Of a DNA stretch of 64,000 nucleotides, positions 37,830 through 45,974 are shown one piece after another. Both the position numbers and the translations under genes were made by a program. Position 1 is the stretch's first letter, and each line of letters begins with the position of its first letter. This stretch comes from Hyphomicrobiaceae bacterium (GTDB lineage Bacteria; Pseudomonadota; Alphaproteobacteria; Rhizobiales; Methyloligellaceae). The stretch lies in NCBI GenBank assembly GCA_028066055.1, contig JALCBY010000008.1:1-64000 (forward strand), in the 5' to 3' direction. The notes beneath the pieces are model-generated. The model was not told where the DNA came from, did not search any database, and was given only the letters and a program-made list of their open reading frames with translations.

Positions 37830-38033
37830 CTAACCCTTGACTTCGAACGTTACCTTGCAGTTCACGCGGTACGACTTGATCTCGCCGTCCTTTACGCGGG
37901 CCGTCTGATCCTTCACCCAGATTGACTTTATGCCTTTCACCGTCTTTGACGCCTCCTCGACCACCTTTTGAGCAGCTTCGGACCAGCCCTTGTCGGACTC
38001 GGCCATGATCTCAACTGTCTTGTGAACGCCCAT
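37830..38033 (-). CDS. dodecin-family flavin-binding protein
   Basis: A 67-residue dodecin, a small protein that assembles into a hollow dodecamer storing flavins (or CoA). The family pattern is complete: HKTVEIMAESDKGWSEAAQ at the N-terminus, the flavin-stacking Trp in KSIWVKDQ, and the C-terminal strands YRVNCKVTFEVKG. I chose ATG 38033; an ATG at 38054 would add seven residues. It is separated from the upstream DUF1127 gene by an intrinsic terminator, so it has its own promoter in the short gap. Confidence 0.93.
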   Translation of the reverse strand: MGVHKTVEIMAESDKGWSEAAQKVVEEASKTVKGIKSIWVKDQTARVKDGEIKSYRVNCKVTFEVKG

Positions 38034-38060
38034 TCGCGCCTCCTGTTCATACACTCAATA

Positions 38061-38094
38061 ATAAAAAAGGCACCATCCAGAGATGGCACCTTTT
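38061..38094 (-). terminator. intrinsic terminator after the DUF1127 gene
   Basis: A perfect 13-bp stem (38065-38077 with 38082-38094, four-base loop) is GC-rich in the core, and on the minus strand it ends in a TTTTTTATTATT tract. This is a textbook rho-independent terminator for the DUF1127 gene. The other strand also ends in four Ts, so it may work weakly in both directions. Confidence 0.85.
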
Positions 38095-38161
38095 CAGCAT
38101 ACAGCAGGGAAACGGGCGTAACTACGGCGGAGGGGAGAGCCGCATTTCCTCACCTTCTCAC

Positions 38162-38476
38162 TTAGTATCTTCGGCTCATCTGATAGGTACGCGCCCAGCG
38201 AGCCGCCGTTCTGCGCCGTTGCATGCGTCCGGCAAGCGCATCGGAGGGGTCCTCCGCCCAGTGCCGCATCAGGGCCCAATCCACGTCTGATCGCGTCAGG
38301 CCGATATCCTTCAGCAAGGCGTCGTTACTGATCGCGAGCTTTTTGATCTCTCGGCGAGACCGCCGGGCGGCCAGAAAACGACTCACATGGACAATGGCGG
38401 CAGCCCACACAGAGCGAACGAAAGACCACCCGGCAAATCGCTTTGTCCTTTTCACCGCAAAGGGAGCATATGTCAT
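38162..38476 (-). CDS. DUF1127-containing small protein
   Basis: A 104-residue basic protein with the DUF1127 (YjiS-like) segment at about residues 35-65: SRREIKKLAISNDALLKDIGLTR split as KKLAISNDALLKDIGLTRSD. DUF1127 proteins are small, arginine-rich and often stress- or phosphate-regulated; some bind RNA, but the function of this one is unknown. ATG 38476 has GGAG eight bases upstream; a longer frame to 38542 has no support. It is divergent from a LysR-type regulator, a pairing seen elsewhere, and ends at the intrinsic terminator. Confidence 0.8.
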   Translation of the reverse strand: MTYAPFAVKRTKRFAGWSFVRSVWAAAIVHVSRFLAARRSRREIKKLAISNDALLKDIGLTRSDVDWALMRHWAEDPSDALAGRMQRRRTAARWARTYQMSRRY

Positions 38477-38618
38477 TGTTTCCACTCCGGTTTTCAAGTC
38501 GAGCAGTGTCATTGCGGGAGCGGGCCTGCCCCGCTCCCGCACGAACTGCCGTTTACTTGATGTGACGTCAGATGGGTGTCATCCGATCTGATAAGGCAAA
38601 TATGATGAGAGTCTTTTC

Positions 38619-38668
38619 ATAAATCAAACAAATGTTTATTATGCCATTCATAACGAATTTTGATTTAT
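38619..38668. repeat. 10-bp inverted repeat in the LysR/DUF1127 divergent promoter
   Basis: ATAAATCAAA (38619-38628) and TTTGATTTAT (38659-38668) are exact inverted copies whose centres are 40 bp apart, in a very AT-rich stretch just upstream of the LysR gene. A smaller dyad, AAACA-AA-TGTTT, lies at 38626-38637. This is what a LysR-type operator with two half-sites could look like. Confidence 0.5.
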
Positions 38669-38694
38669 CTAGTTGAACGAAAATGAGGCCTGAA

Positions 38695-39579
38695 ATGGCA
38701 GTCCCTCTGCTCGATGCCGACCAATTGAGAACTCTGGTTGCAATAGCCGACACGGGAAGCTTCACGCGCGCTGCGGAGGACGTGAACAAGACACAAGCTG
38801 CCGTTTCGATGCAGATGCGACGGCTGGAAGATATTGTCGGTCGCAAGCTGTTTTCAAAGAACGGGAGGCAGAACCAGCTGACCGGAGACGGCGAACATCT
38901 CCTCGAATATGCACGGCGCATCATTACGCTGAACAACGAAGCCATGACCGTTCTTTGCGAACCGGAATTGGCGGGTCATGTGCGGATCGGAACTCCGGAC
39001 GATTATGCGGAACGGTTCCTGCCAGGTATCTTCGCACGCTTCGCACGCACGCATCCTCTTGTGGAAGTGGAGATCCTGTGTCAGGGCAGCCATGTGCTGC
39101 TGGAGCTTGTCAATCGCGGTGACCTCGACCTGGCGATTGCCACCCACTCGGACTGCGGCGCGCATGGCGAGGTCATCCGGCGTGAAAAGCTCTGTTGGGT
39201 CGGGTCACCGCGCCATAGACTGGAACACCGTGAAATTCTCCCCATAGCGACGGGAGAGGTAACCTGTTCATGGAGGTATGCGGCAACGAAAGCGCTCGAT
39301 GAGATCAACCGGCCTTACCGCGTTCTTTACTCAAGCCCGAGTGCCACCGCGATTGTCGCGGCCGTCATGTCCGGTCTCGCCGTCACCGTTTTGCCGGAAA
39401 GTGCGGTCCGTTCGGGCATGCGCCGGCTCGGCGATGATGAGGGATATCCGGAGCTGCCTTATTGCGACATCGCACTGCTGCGTTCGGCGGGCGGCGCATC
39501 CTCCAGCGTCGACGCATTGGCGACCCATGTCGAGGAAAGTTTGAGCAATCTGGACTTCGCGGCCCAGCCCTGGATGTGA
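38695..39579 (+). CDS. LysR-family transcriptional regulator
   Basis: A 294-residue LysR-type regulator. The N-terminal winged helix-turn-helix covers residues 5-65 (QLRTLVAIADTGSFTRAAED, then TQAAVSMQMRRLEDIVGRKLF), followed by the periplasmic-binding-protein-like effector domain (GHVRIGTPDDYAERFLPGIF). The effector is unknown. ATG 38695 is favoured by a GAGG six bases upstream; ATG 38683 would add four residues. It is divergent from the DUF1127 gene and probably regulates it. It converges on purC with a 6-nt gap. Confidence 0.93.
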   Translation: MAVPLLDADQLRTLVAIADTGSFTRAAEDVNKTQAAVSMQMRRLEDIVGRKLFSKNGRQNQLTGDGEHLLEYARRIITLNNEAMTVLCEPELAGHVRIGTPDDYAERFLPGIFARFARTHPLVEVEILCQGSHVLLELVNRGDLDLAIATHSDCGAHGEVIRREKLCWVGSPRHRLEHREILPIATGEVTCSWRYAATKALDEINRPYRVLYSSPSATAIVAAVMSGLAVTVLPESAVRSGMRRLGDDEGYPELPYCDIALLRSAGGASSSVDALATHVEESLSNLDFAAQPWM

Positions 39580-39585
39580 GCCGGC

Positions 39586-40581
39586 CTAGATCGTCTCGAA
39601 ATACTGGGGAAACGTCCTCGCCAATACGGCCCGCACCCTGTCGCGAACAGGAACCGAGGCATCGGGATATTCGAATGATCGTCCTGTGACCGTTTCATAG
39701 AGCGCAACATATTTTCCGGCGAACTCAAGCAATGTTTCTGCCGGGATTTCGGGGATCGGTTCGCTGTAAGGGTCGCACCGCACGCGCACCCAGAGGCGCA
39801 AGAATTCCTTGTCCAGGCTCTCCGGCTCCTCTCCTGCCACAAACCGTGCCTCATAGCTGTCAGCCTTCCAGTACCGGCTTGAATCGGGGGTCAGGATCTC
39901 ATCGGCCAGAACGATCCGGCCATCCTCATCCAGACCGAATTCGAATTTCGTATCGACAAGAATGAGGCCGTTCCCGGCCGCGATCTCCCGGCCACGGGCG
40001 AAGACCGCCAAACTTTTTTCCGACACCTCGTCCCATTGGGCCTGCGTCAGCATTCTCTTGTCCACGATTTCCGCGGCCGTTATCGGGGCGTCATGTTCAC
40101 CCGCTGTCGCCTTTGTCGTCGGTGTGATGATCGTTTCGGGAAGTTTCTGGTTCTTTGAAAAGCCGTCGGCGAAACGATGCCCGTAGAGAACACGTTCACC
40201 GCGCTCATACATCGGCCAGATGCTCGTCTCGGTAGAGCCGGTCATGTAATCCCGCACGACCATCTCGACCGGCAGGATTTCCAGTGTTTTCGCGACCACG
40301 ACGTTAGGATCGGGATAGTCGATGACGTGATTCGGACAGAGGTCCGCCGTCTGCTCGAACCAGTAGCGTGCAGTCTGGGTCAGGACCTGTCCCTTGTAGG
40401 GCACCGCTGCAAGCACGTGATCGAAGGCGGACTGCCGGTCGGTCGCCACCATCACGCGGCGCCCGTCGGGCAGGTCGTAGGAATCGCGCACCTTTCCGCG
40501 ATGAAATGCCGGCATCTCGGAAAATTCAGCATCGGTCAGGACGCCGGCGAGCGCCATGCGGTCATTCTCACTCAGCGTCAT
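39586..40581 (-). CDS. purC: SAICAR synthase
   Basis: Phosphoribosylaminoimidazole-succinocarboxamide synthase joins CAIR and aspartate in purine synthesis. With ATG 40581 it has 331 residues, the long eukaryote-like form. Key segments are FHRGKVRDSYDLPDGRR (nucleotide binding), DRQSAFDHVL, VVRDYMTGSTETSIW and LVDTKFEFGLDEDGRIVLADEI. A GGGGTGA ribosome binding site precedes ATG 40581; an upstream start at 40662 would overlap gshA. The purine gene purD is also in the window at 52.7 kb, unlinked. Confidence 0.95.
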   Translation of the reverse strand: MTLSENDRMALAGVLTDAEFSEMPAFHRGKVRDSYDLPDGRRVMVATDRQSAFDHVLAAVPYKGQVLTQTARYWFEQTADLCPNHVIDYPDPNVVVAKTLEILPVEMVVRDYMTGSTETSIWPMYERGERVLYGHRFADGFSKNQKLPETIITPTTKATAGEHDAPITAAEIVDKRMLTQAQWDEVSEKSLAVFARGREIAAGNGLILVDTKFEFGLDEDGRIVLADEILTPDSSRYWKADSYEARFVAGEEPESLDKEFLRLWVRVRCDPYSEPIPEIPAETLLEFAGKYVALYETVTGRSFEYPDASVPVRDRVRAVLARTFPQYFETI

Positions 40582-40616
40582 CGGCTCACCCCGCATTCGA
40601 GTCTTCCTTCGAGGGC

Positions 40617-41999
40617 TCAAAAAGCCTCCATCTCGAAGACCTTGTCGATATCGCCGCCCCATTCGTTTTCAAATGAGCTGAGCATCCGTTCCGCCGGCGT
40701 TCGTCCGCTGGCGACGATGTCCTCGGCGGGCTGCAGAAACAGCGTTTCATCATTCCCGGACCGATCCAGCTTCGCCCGGGCCTGAAGACCCGAGCGCGCG
40801 ATCGCCATGCTTTCGCGCGCGATATCGAGCAGTTTGCCTGAACGGAACGGCGCATTGAGCGCATGTTTCGGCACGCTCTCGCGCAGCGCCTGGCGCTCCT
40901 CCGCCGTCCAGTCCTTCACCAGATCCCACGCAGCATTGATCGCCGTATCATCGTAGAGCAAGCCGACCCAATAGGCCGGCAGTGCACAGATGCCGCGCCA
41001 GGGGCCACCATCGACGCCCCGCATTTCCAGGAACTGCTTGAGCCGCACCTCGGGGAAAATCGTCGAGACGTGATCCGTCCAGTCGGCTTCGTTCGGCTTT
41101 TCACCGGGCAACGCTTCGAGTTTGCCATCCAGGAAATCGCGAAACGAACATCCTGCCACGTCAATGTATTTGCCATCGCGGTATACGAAGTACATGGGCA
41201 CGTCGAGGGCATAGTCCACATAACGCTCGAACCCCATGCCGTCCTCAAAGGCCCAGGGCAGCATGCCGGTGCGGTCGGGGTCGGTGTCGCGCCACATCTC
41301 GCTGCGATATGACAGGAATCCGTTGGGCTTTCCGTCCTTGAACGGCGAGTTCGCGAAAATAGCCGTTGCAACCGGTTGGAGGGCGAGGCCGACGCGCAGC
41401 TTCTTCACCATGTCCGCTTCATCGGCGAAATCGAGATTGACCTGGATCGTGCAGGTCCTGTGCATCATGTCGAGGCCGTGATCTCCCATGCGCGGCATGT
41501 AACCCCGCATGACGTTGTACCGCAGCTTCGGAACCCGCGGCGTCTCCGCCAATGTCCATTTCGGCGAAAAGCCAAGCCCGAGGAATCCGATGCCCCATTC
41601 CTCTCCGATCTGCCGGACCTGTTCGAGATGTTGGGCTGCCTCCTCGCAAGTCTGGTGCACGGTCTCAAGGGGCGCGCCGGAAAGTTCGAACTGTCCGCCC
41701 GGCTCCAGGCTGATCGAACCGCCAACGGGACAGCCCGTATCGTTCAACGCGATGATGTTGTCGCCTTCCTTGACCGGTTCATAGTCGAACCGGCGCACCA
41801 TCTCGCCAAGCAGGGCATGAATGCCATGCTCGCATTCGTAAGTCAGCGGTTTCGGGCCGGAGGTAAAAAATCCGAACTTTTCATGCTCCGTTCCGATGCG
41901 CCATTGTTCGCGCGGCTTGCAGCCGCGCTCGAATTCCGCAACCAGCTGGCTCCGGGACTCGATCAATGGACTGTCGGGCGTGTCTTGCCGGGTGGACAT
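40617..41999 (-). CDS. gshA: glutamate-cysteine ligase (plant/alphaproteobacterial type)
   Basis: The first enzyme of glutathione synthesis, ATP-dependent joining of glutamate and cysteine. The 460-residue protein is of the class shared by plants and alphaproteobacteria, with the motifs WRIGTEHEKFGF, GGSISLEPGGQFELSGAP, FLGLGFSPKW and MHRTCTIQVNLDFADE. ATG 41999 has GGAG six bases upstream; the open frame further upstream to 42092 is not conserved. gshB is not in the window. It is followed by purC after 35 nt and preceded by rsmE, all on the minus strand. Confidence 0.95.
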   Translation of the reverse strand: MSTRQDTPDSPLIESRSQLVAEFERGCKPREQWRIGTEHEKFGFFTSGPKPLTYECEHGIHALLGEMVRRFDYEPVKEGDNIIALNDTGCPVGGSISLEPGGQFELSGAPLETVHQTCEEAAQHLEQVRQIGEEWGIGFLGLGFSPKWTLAETPRVPKLRYNVMRGYMPRMGDHGLDMMHRTCTIQVNLDFADEADMVKKLRVGLALQPVATAIFANSPFKDGKPNGFLSYRSEMWRDTDPDRTGMLPWAFEDGMGFERYVDYALDVPMYFVYRDGKYIDVAGCSFRDFLDGKLEALPGEKPNEADWTDHVSTIFPEVRLKQFLEMRGVDGGPWRGICALPAYWVGLLYDDTAINAAWDLVKDWTAEERQALRESVPKHALNAPFRSGKLLDIARESMAIARSGLQARAKLDRSGNDETLFLQPAEDIVASGRTPAERMLSSFENEWGGDIDKVFEMEAF

Positions 42000-42095
42000 G
42001 ATTTCTCCGGTAAAACGGGGTACGGCGTCGGAAACGATGGCCCCTGCCAGAATCAGGCGCTTCTTATGAACCCACGGATAAGCATCTGGCAAGCG

Positions 42096-42827
42096 TCACT
42101 GCCAATCCCCCAACACCGCATTCACAAGCGAGAGAGCTGCAACGGCGGCAGTGTCGGCGCGCATGACACGCGGTCCCAGAGAGATCGGAGTGACGAATTC
42201 AAGCGATCGCAGCCGGTCCCTTTCACGGCTTTCGAAGCCGCCTTCCGGACCGATCAGAACTGCAAGCGGCGCCCGCTCCAGCCGCGAAAGTACATCCAGT
42301 GGAGAGGCAACCGGTGCATCTTCATCGCAATAGATGATCCGGCGTGATGCATCCCAGCCGTCCAATAGTTTGTCGAAAGAAAGGGGCACCCTCACGTCCG
42401 GAACATTCAAGACACCACACTGCTCTGCAGCCTCAATGACATTGGCCCGCATGCGTTCGACATTCACCCGCTGGACCGCCGTGTGTTGCGTCACCACCGG
42501 CTGTAAAACTGCAACGCCCAGTTCCGTGGCCTTTTGCACCATATAGTCGAGCCGGGCGCGCTTCAGCGGCGCGAAAAGATATTCGATATCAGGCCCTTCC
42601 TGCTGCTGCCGCACGCGCTCGGCGACCCGCAGCCTGGATTTGCCGCGCGCCTCAACGATCAATTCAGCGCGCCACTCGCCAGACCGGCCATCAAAAATCA
42701 GAATGTCAGCACCCGACTTGAGTCGCATGACGTTGACGAGGTAATTGACCTGCGCTCGCGTGCAATCAATCTCGCGGTCAGGACCCGGAACTTCATCGAC
42801 ATAGAGCCGAATGGCGGTGGCGGACAT
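42096..42827 (-). CDS. rsmE: 16S rRNA m3U1498 methyltransferase
   Basis: RsmE methylates N3 of U1498 in the decoding region of 16S rRNA. The 243-residue protein has the N-terminal PUA-like domain (RLYVDEVPGPDREI, VNVMRLKSG) and a SPOUT methyltransferase fold, with knot motif VLIGPEGGFESRERDRL and SLGPRVMRADTAAVAAL at the C-terminus. I chose ATG 42827. It is divergent from ubiA with 154 nt between starts; gshA lies 96 nt downstream. Confidence 0.94.
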   Translation of the reverse strand: MSATAIRLYVDEVPGPDREIDCTRAQVNYLVNVMRLKSGADILIFDGRSGEWRAELIVEARGKSRLRVAERVRQQQEGPDIEYLFAPLKRARLDYMVQKATELGVAVLQPVVTQHTAVQRVNVERMRANVIEAAEQCGVLNVPDVRVPLSFDKLLDGWDASRRIIYCDEDAPVASPLDVLSRLERAPLAVLIGPEGGFESRERDRLRSLEFVTPISLGPRVMRADTAAVAALSLVNAVLGDWQ

Positions 42828-42981
42828 GTCGCCTCGTCTTCTGTAAGGATAGGAACGCTCGAAACCTGCCCCGACACGCACACACCCATTGCGGCAGAGC
42901 CAACCAGTTCATATTAAGATAGGAACGGGACCACACGCGAGTCCCGCAAAACTGACAACATCTGTAGTCCACCCGCGAAAG

Positions 42982-43932
42982 ATGACCCAGCACGCCAAGA
43001 CGAAATCCACACCGGGCCGGATGGTTGCAGATGCGGTACCGGGAAACTGGGTCGACAGGCTGGCTCCGGAGAGCTGGCGCCCCTATCTGCGGCTTGCCCG
43101 GGCCGACCGCCCCATAGGCGTCTGGCTGTTGCTCTGGCCGTGCTGGTGGTCTCTCGCCCTTGCCGCGGTTTTAACCGGTCAAGACTATCCCAGCCTCTGG
43201 TACATGATGCTTTTCGCCATCGGATCGATTGTCATGCGTGGGGCGGGATGCGCGTGGAATGACATTGTCGACCGCGATTTCGACTCCCGGGTCGCACGCA
43301 CAAGATCGCGTCCAATTCCCTCGGGTCAGATCACGCTTCGCCAGGCACAGATTTTCATGTGTGTTCTGGCGCTCATCGGGCTGGTCGTCCTGCTTCAGTT
43401 CAACTGGTTTACGGTTCTGCTCGGGTTCGCGTCCTTGCTGCCGGTCGCGATCTACCCGTTCATGAAACGGTTTACCTACTGGCCGCAGGTGGTCCTCGGG
43501 TTTGCCTTCAACTGGGGGGCGCTCATGGGCTGGGCGGCCGAGCAGGCAAGTCTCTCTCTCGCACCGCTTCTGCTATATGGCGGAGCGGTTGCCTGGACGA
43601 TCGGATACGACACGATCTACGCCCACCAGGACAAGGAAGACGACGCGCTGTTGGGGTTGAAATCCACGGCGCTCAAATTCGGCGAACGCACCAAGCCATG
43701 GCTCGCTCTGTTTTATACGGTTGCATTCGCTGCAATTCTCGCCGCCGGAATCACGGCGGGAGCCGGTGTGCCTTTTCTCCTGATCATGGCAGCGGGCGCG
43801 GTGCATCTTTGCTGGCAAACGCTGACCCTCGACGTGTCCAGTGAAAAAAACTGCCTGAGCCGATTTCGCGCGAACCGGGATTTCGGCGCGATTGTGTTCG
43901 CAGCCCTGATCGCCGACATGGTGATGGGCTAA
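42982..43932 (+). CDS. ubiA: 4-hydroxybenzoate polyprenyltransferase
   Basis: UbiA attaches the polyprenyl tail to 4-hydroxybenzoate in ubiquinone synthesis, so it serves the respiratory chain encoded nearby. The 316-residue membrane protein has about eight transmembrane helices and both Asp-rich motifs: AWNDIVDRDFDSRVARTRSRP and YDTIYAHQDKEDDALLG. The N-terminal YLRLARADRPIGVWLLLWPC is characteristic of the family. The start at ATG 42982 has only a weak purine run upstream. It converges on the DUF6101-like gene. Confidence 0.94.
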   Translation: MTQHAKTKSTPGRMVADAVPGNWVDRLAPESWRPYLRLARADRPIGVWLLLWPCWWSLALAAVLTGQDYPSLWYMMLFAIGSIVMRGAGCAWNDIVDRDFDSRVARTRSRPIPSGQITLRQAQIFMCVLALIGLVVLLQFNWFTVLLGFASLLPVAIYPFMKRFTYWPQVVLGFAFNWGALMGWAAEQASLSLAPLLLYGGAVAWTIGYDTIYAHQDKEDDALLGLKSTALKFGERTKPWLALFYTVAFAAILAAGITAGAGVPFLLIMAAGAVHLCWQTLTLDVSSEKNCLSRFRANRDFGAIVFAALIADMVMG

Positions 43933-43956
43933 ACCTCGGCACAGCGACCGGAAGGG

Positions 43957-44553
43957 TCAGGTGCGGGCGATGATTTCCTTGCCATTAACCGTGCGCACAA
44001 GTTCGGGATCACCGCTTTCGCGGATCGATGAGATCGCAGACCGGCGCGATGTAAGGCCGAGCCGTGCCGGGCGCTGGTGCGGTCGATTCACGGAAAGTTT
44101 GCCAAACCGCGCGGTTGGCTCGCGCCAGCTCCCATCGAGATCCGGCAGCAGCAGAGGCAGGTTGAGAGCCCGCGCCCAGCTTTGCCAGCGTGCGCCCACA
44201 TCGCCCATCTCGCGCGAGACGTGCAACGGAAAACACAGTTTCGGATCGGGATGATGCAGGTTGACCGACACGGCAAAACTGCCGAACGCATCGTCGAGTG
44301 CTTCAATGCGGATGGCAACGCCGCTGAAGTCTTCGAGCGCAAGATCGCGGCTGACCGCGGGAACGCCCGAAATTTCATGCTGTACGGCAACTGAACCGGG
44401 GCGAATTTCGACCAGATCGCGCGCTGTTCGCGCGTGTTCCGGGCCGTTTTCGACCGGCAGGCTGTAACGCACCGGAAGCCTTTTAGGATCGAGATCCAAC
44501 GGGCTCATAGGCCAGCGCGCCGCAAGTCCATGCGGCTGTGTTTGACGCCTCAC
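43957..44553 (-). CDS. DUF6101-like protein
   Basis: A 198-residue soluble protein without signal peptide or membrane helices. I recognise it as probably DUF6101, a family known mainly from Hyphomicrobiales, from the pattern RDLALEDFSGVAIRIE, VSVNLHHPDPKLCFPLHVS and WARALNLPLLLPDLDGSW. No function is known; the beta-rich make-up suggests a PilZ-like barrel, but I cannot confirm that. The start is GTG 44553, with a strong GGGGAG six bases upstream. It is divergent from the CysQ-like gene across a region with a tandem repeat. Confidence 0.65.
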   Translation of the reverse strand: MRRQTQPHGLAARWPMSPLDLDPKRLPVRYSLPVENGPEHARTARDLVEIRPGSVAVQHEISGVPAVSRDLALEDFSGVAIRIEALDDAFGSFAVSVNLHHPDPKLCFPLHVSREMGDVGARWQSWARALNLPLLLPDLDGSWREPTARFGKLSVNRPHQRPARLGLTSRRSAISSIRESGDPELVRTVNGKEIIART

Positions 44554-44568
44554 AATTAACTCCCCTCA

Positions 44569-44614
44569 GGTTGTCTGTCGCAACCTTTGCTGGTTGTCTT
44601 GCGCAACCTTTGTT
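44569..44614. repeat. two tandem 23-bp repeats, each containing a GGTTG-N7-CAACC dyad
   Basis: Two head-to-tail 23-base units (44569-44591 and 44592-44614) match at 20 of 23 positions. Each has the inverted repeat GGTTG-N7-CAACC followed by TTTG. They begin 16 nt upstream of the DUF6101-like start codon and lie 141 nt before the CysQ-like start. The pattern looks like a double operator for a dimeric regulator. Confidence 0.55.
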
Positions 44615-44754
44615 GTCGGGGAATATGCCACACACATCTTCTGATCCCCTTAAAGAACGCCGTTAAAGATTGGTATTCGGCGCGTAAGCCATTTAGAAAG
44701 GTTCACAATCTGTTAGCCCCCCGACAGCCCTATTCCCGACGAGTTTCCGAAGCC

Positions 44755-45549
44755 GTGACTGAAAACGTAACGAATGAGGAATTTGATCTGCTGATCCGTG
44801 CCGTGCGCGAGGCCGGTGCGACCGCCCTCTCCTATTACGGCAACAATCCACGCAGCGACACCAAAGCCGACGGCACCTCGGTAAGCGAAGCCGACCATGC
44901 CGCCAATGACGTTCTCGAACAACAGTTGGTAACCGATCATCAAGCATACGGCTGGCTATCGGAAGAAAGCGAAGACGACCTGTCGCGGCTGCGACACACG
45001 AAAGTCTGGATGGTCGATCCAATCGACGGCACCCGTGCATTCCTGAAACCGGCGCCCGAGTGGACGGTGTCCGCGGCACTTGTGGTGGACGGCGCGCCCG
45101 AGATCGCAGCCGTGTTCAATCCAGTGAAGGACGAGCTGTTCCATGCGAGGCGCGGCGGCGGGACCTTTCTGAACGATACCCCGGTCACCGTGCGGGAGCC
45201 GGTGGACCTCGACGGCGCATGCCTCGCGGCTTCACCCGGTCTTCTGCGGTCGAGCCGGTGGACGCGGCCCTGGCCCAACGTCAAGGCCGTCTGGGTGAAC
45301 TCCATCGCCTATCGTCTCGCACTCGTCGCTGCGGGCATGTGCGACGGCACCATATCGATGTCGGGGAAAAACGACTGGGATATTGCCGCCGCCGACCTCC
45401 TCGTGCGAGAAGCAGGCGGGCGGATGACGGATCACGAAGGCAGGGAATTCACATACAATCGCGAAAGCACGCGCCAGCTTTCGGTTGTAGCCGCCGGTCC
45501 TGCACTTCATTCAGCATTGATCGAGCGGACCTCACAAGCGACAATCTGA
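44755..45549 (+). CDS. CysQ/inositol monophosphatase family phosphatase
   Basis: A 264-residue Mg2+-dependent phosphatase most like CysQ, which hydrolyses 3'-phosphoadenosine 5'-phosphate (PAP) from sulfate assimilation. Metal-binding motifs are WLSEESEDD, MVDPIDGTRAFL and WDIAAADLLVREAGG. I place the start at GTG 44755 because it gives the normal family length; the frame stays open upstream to 44587 without conserved residues. Inositol-phosphatase activity is the main alternative. It begins the plus-strand block DUF4170 - ABC exporter - DUF374/WaaA - LpxK, as in other Hyphomicrobiales. Confidence 0.85.
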   Translation: MTENVTNEEFDLLIRAVREAGATALSYYGNNPRSDTKADGTSVSEADHAANDVLEQQLVTDHQAYGWLSEESEDDLSRLRHTKVWMVDPIDGTRAFLKPAPEWTVSAALVVDGAPEIAAVFNPVKDELFHARRGGGTFLNDTPVTVREPVDLDGACLAASPGLLRSSRWTRPWPNVKAVWVNSIAYRLALVAAGMCDGTISMSGKNDWDIAAADLLVREAGGRMTDHEGREFTYNRESTRQLSVVAAGPALHSALIERTSQATI

Positions 45550-45592
45550 CCCGTTCGCCAATTAGGATTAATACGAGGAGACAGGGGAAGGC

Positions 45593-45850
45593 ATGACCGA
45601 AAAAGGCGACGACGCACCCGAAAAACAACTGCTTCATCTGGTCTTCGGCGGTGAGCTGGAAGACCTGCAGGGCGTAGAGTTCAGCAATCTGGATGAACTT
45701 GATATCGTTGGAATTTTCCCCAATTACGCGACCGCGTACGATGCTTGGAAAGCGGCAGCGCAGAAATCGGTGGACAATGCGCATATGCGCTATTTCATCG
45801 TCCACATGCACCGCCTTCTCGATCCGGACACAGATAATGAGGGCGCGTAA
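45593..45850 (+). CDS. DUF4170 protein
   Basis: An 85-residue acidic cytoplasmic protein matching DUF4170, a small alphaproteobacterial family. The recognisable core is LLHLVFGGELEDLQGVEF, then IVGIFPNYATAYDAWKAAAQ and DNAHMRYFIVHMHRLLDP. Function unknown. Its constant place between the CysQ-like and lipid A/Kdo genes suggests a supporting role there. A GGAGACAGGGGAAGG stretch upstream of ATG 45593 gives a strong ribosome binding site, and the gene lies 43 nt after the CysQ-like stop. Confidence 0.85.
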   Translation: MTEKGDDAPEKQLLHLVFGGELEDLQGVEFSNLDELDIVGIFPNYATAYDAWKAAAQKSVDNAHMRYFIVHMHRLLDPDTDNEGA

Positions 45851-45974
45851 AAAGACGCGTCCTTACCACCAGCGGATGTGGCGCGGCACCGGATTAGCTG
45901 TTAGAACGTCCATCGATTCTGTATGGCTGCGCGGCGTACCGTGTAAGCATTAAGTTTGCCGACGGAAAACGTAA

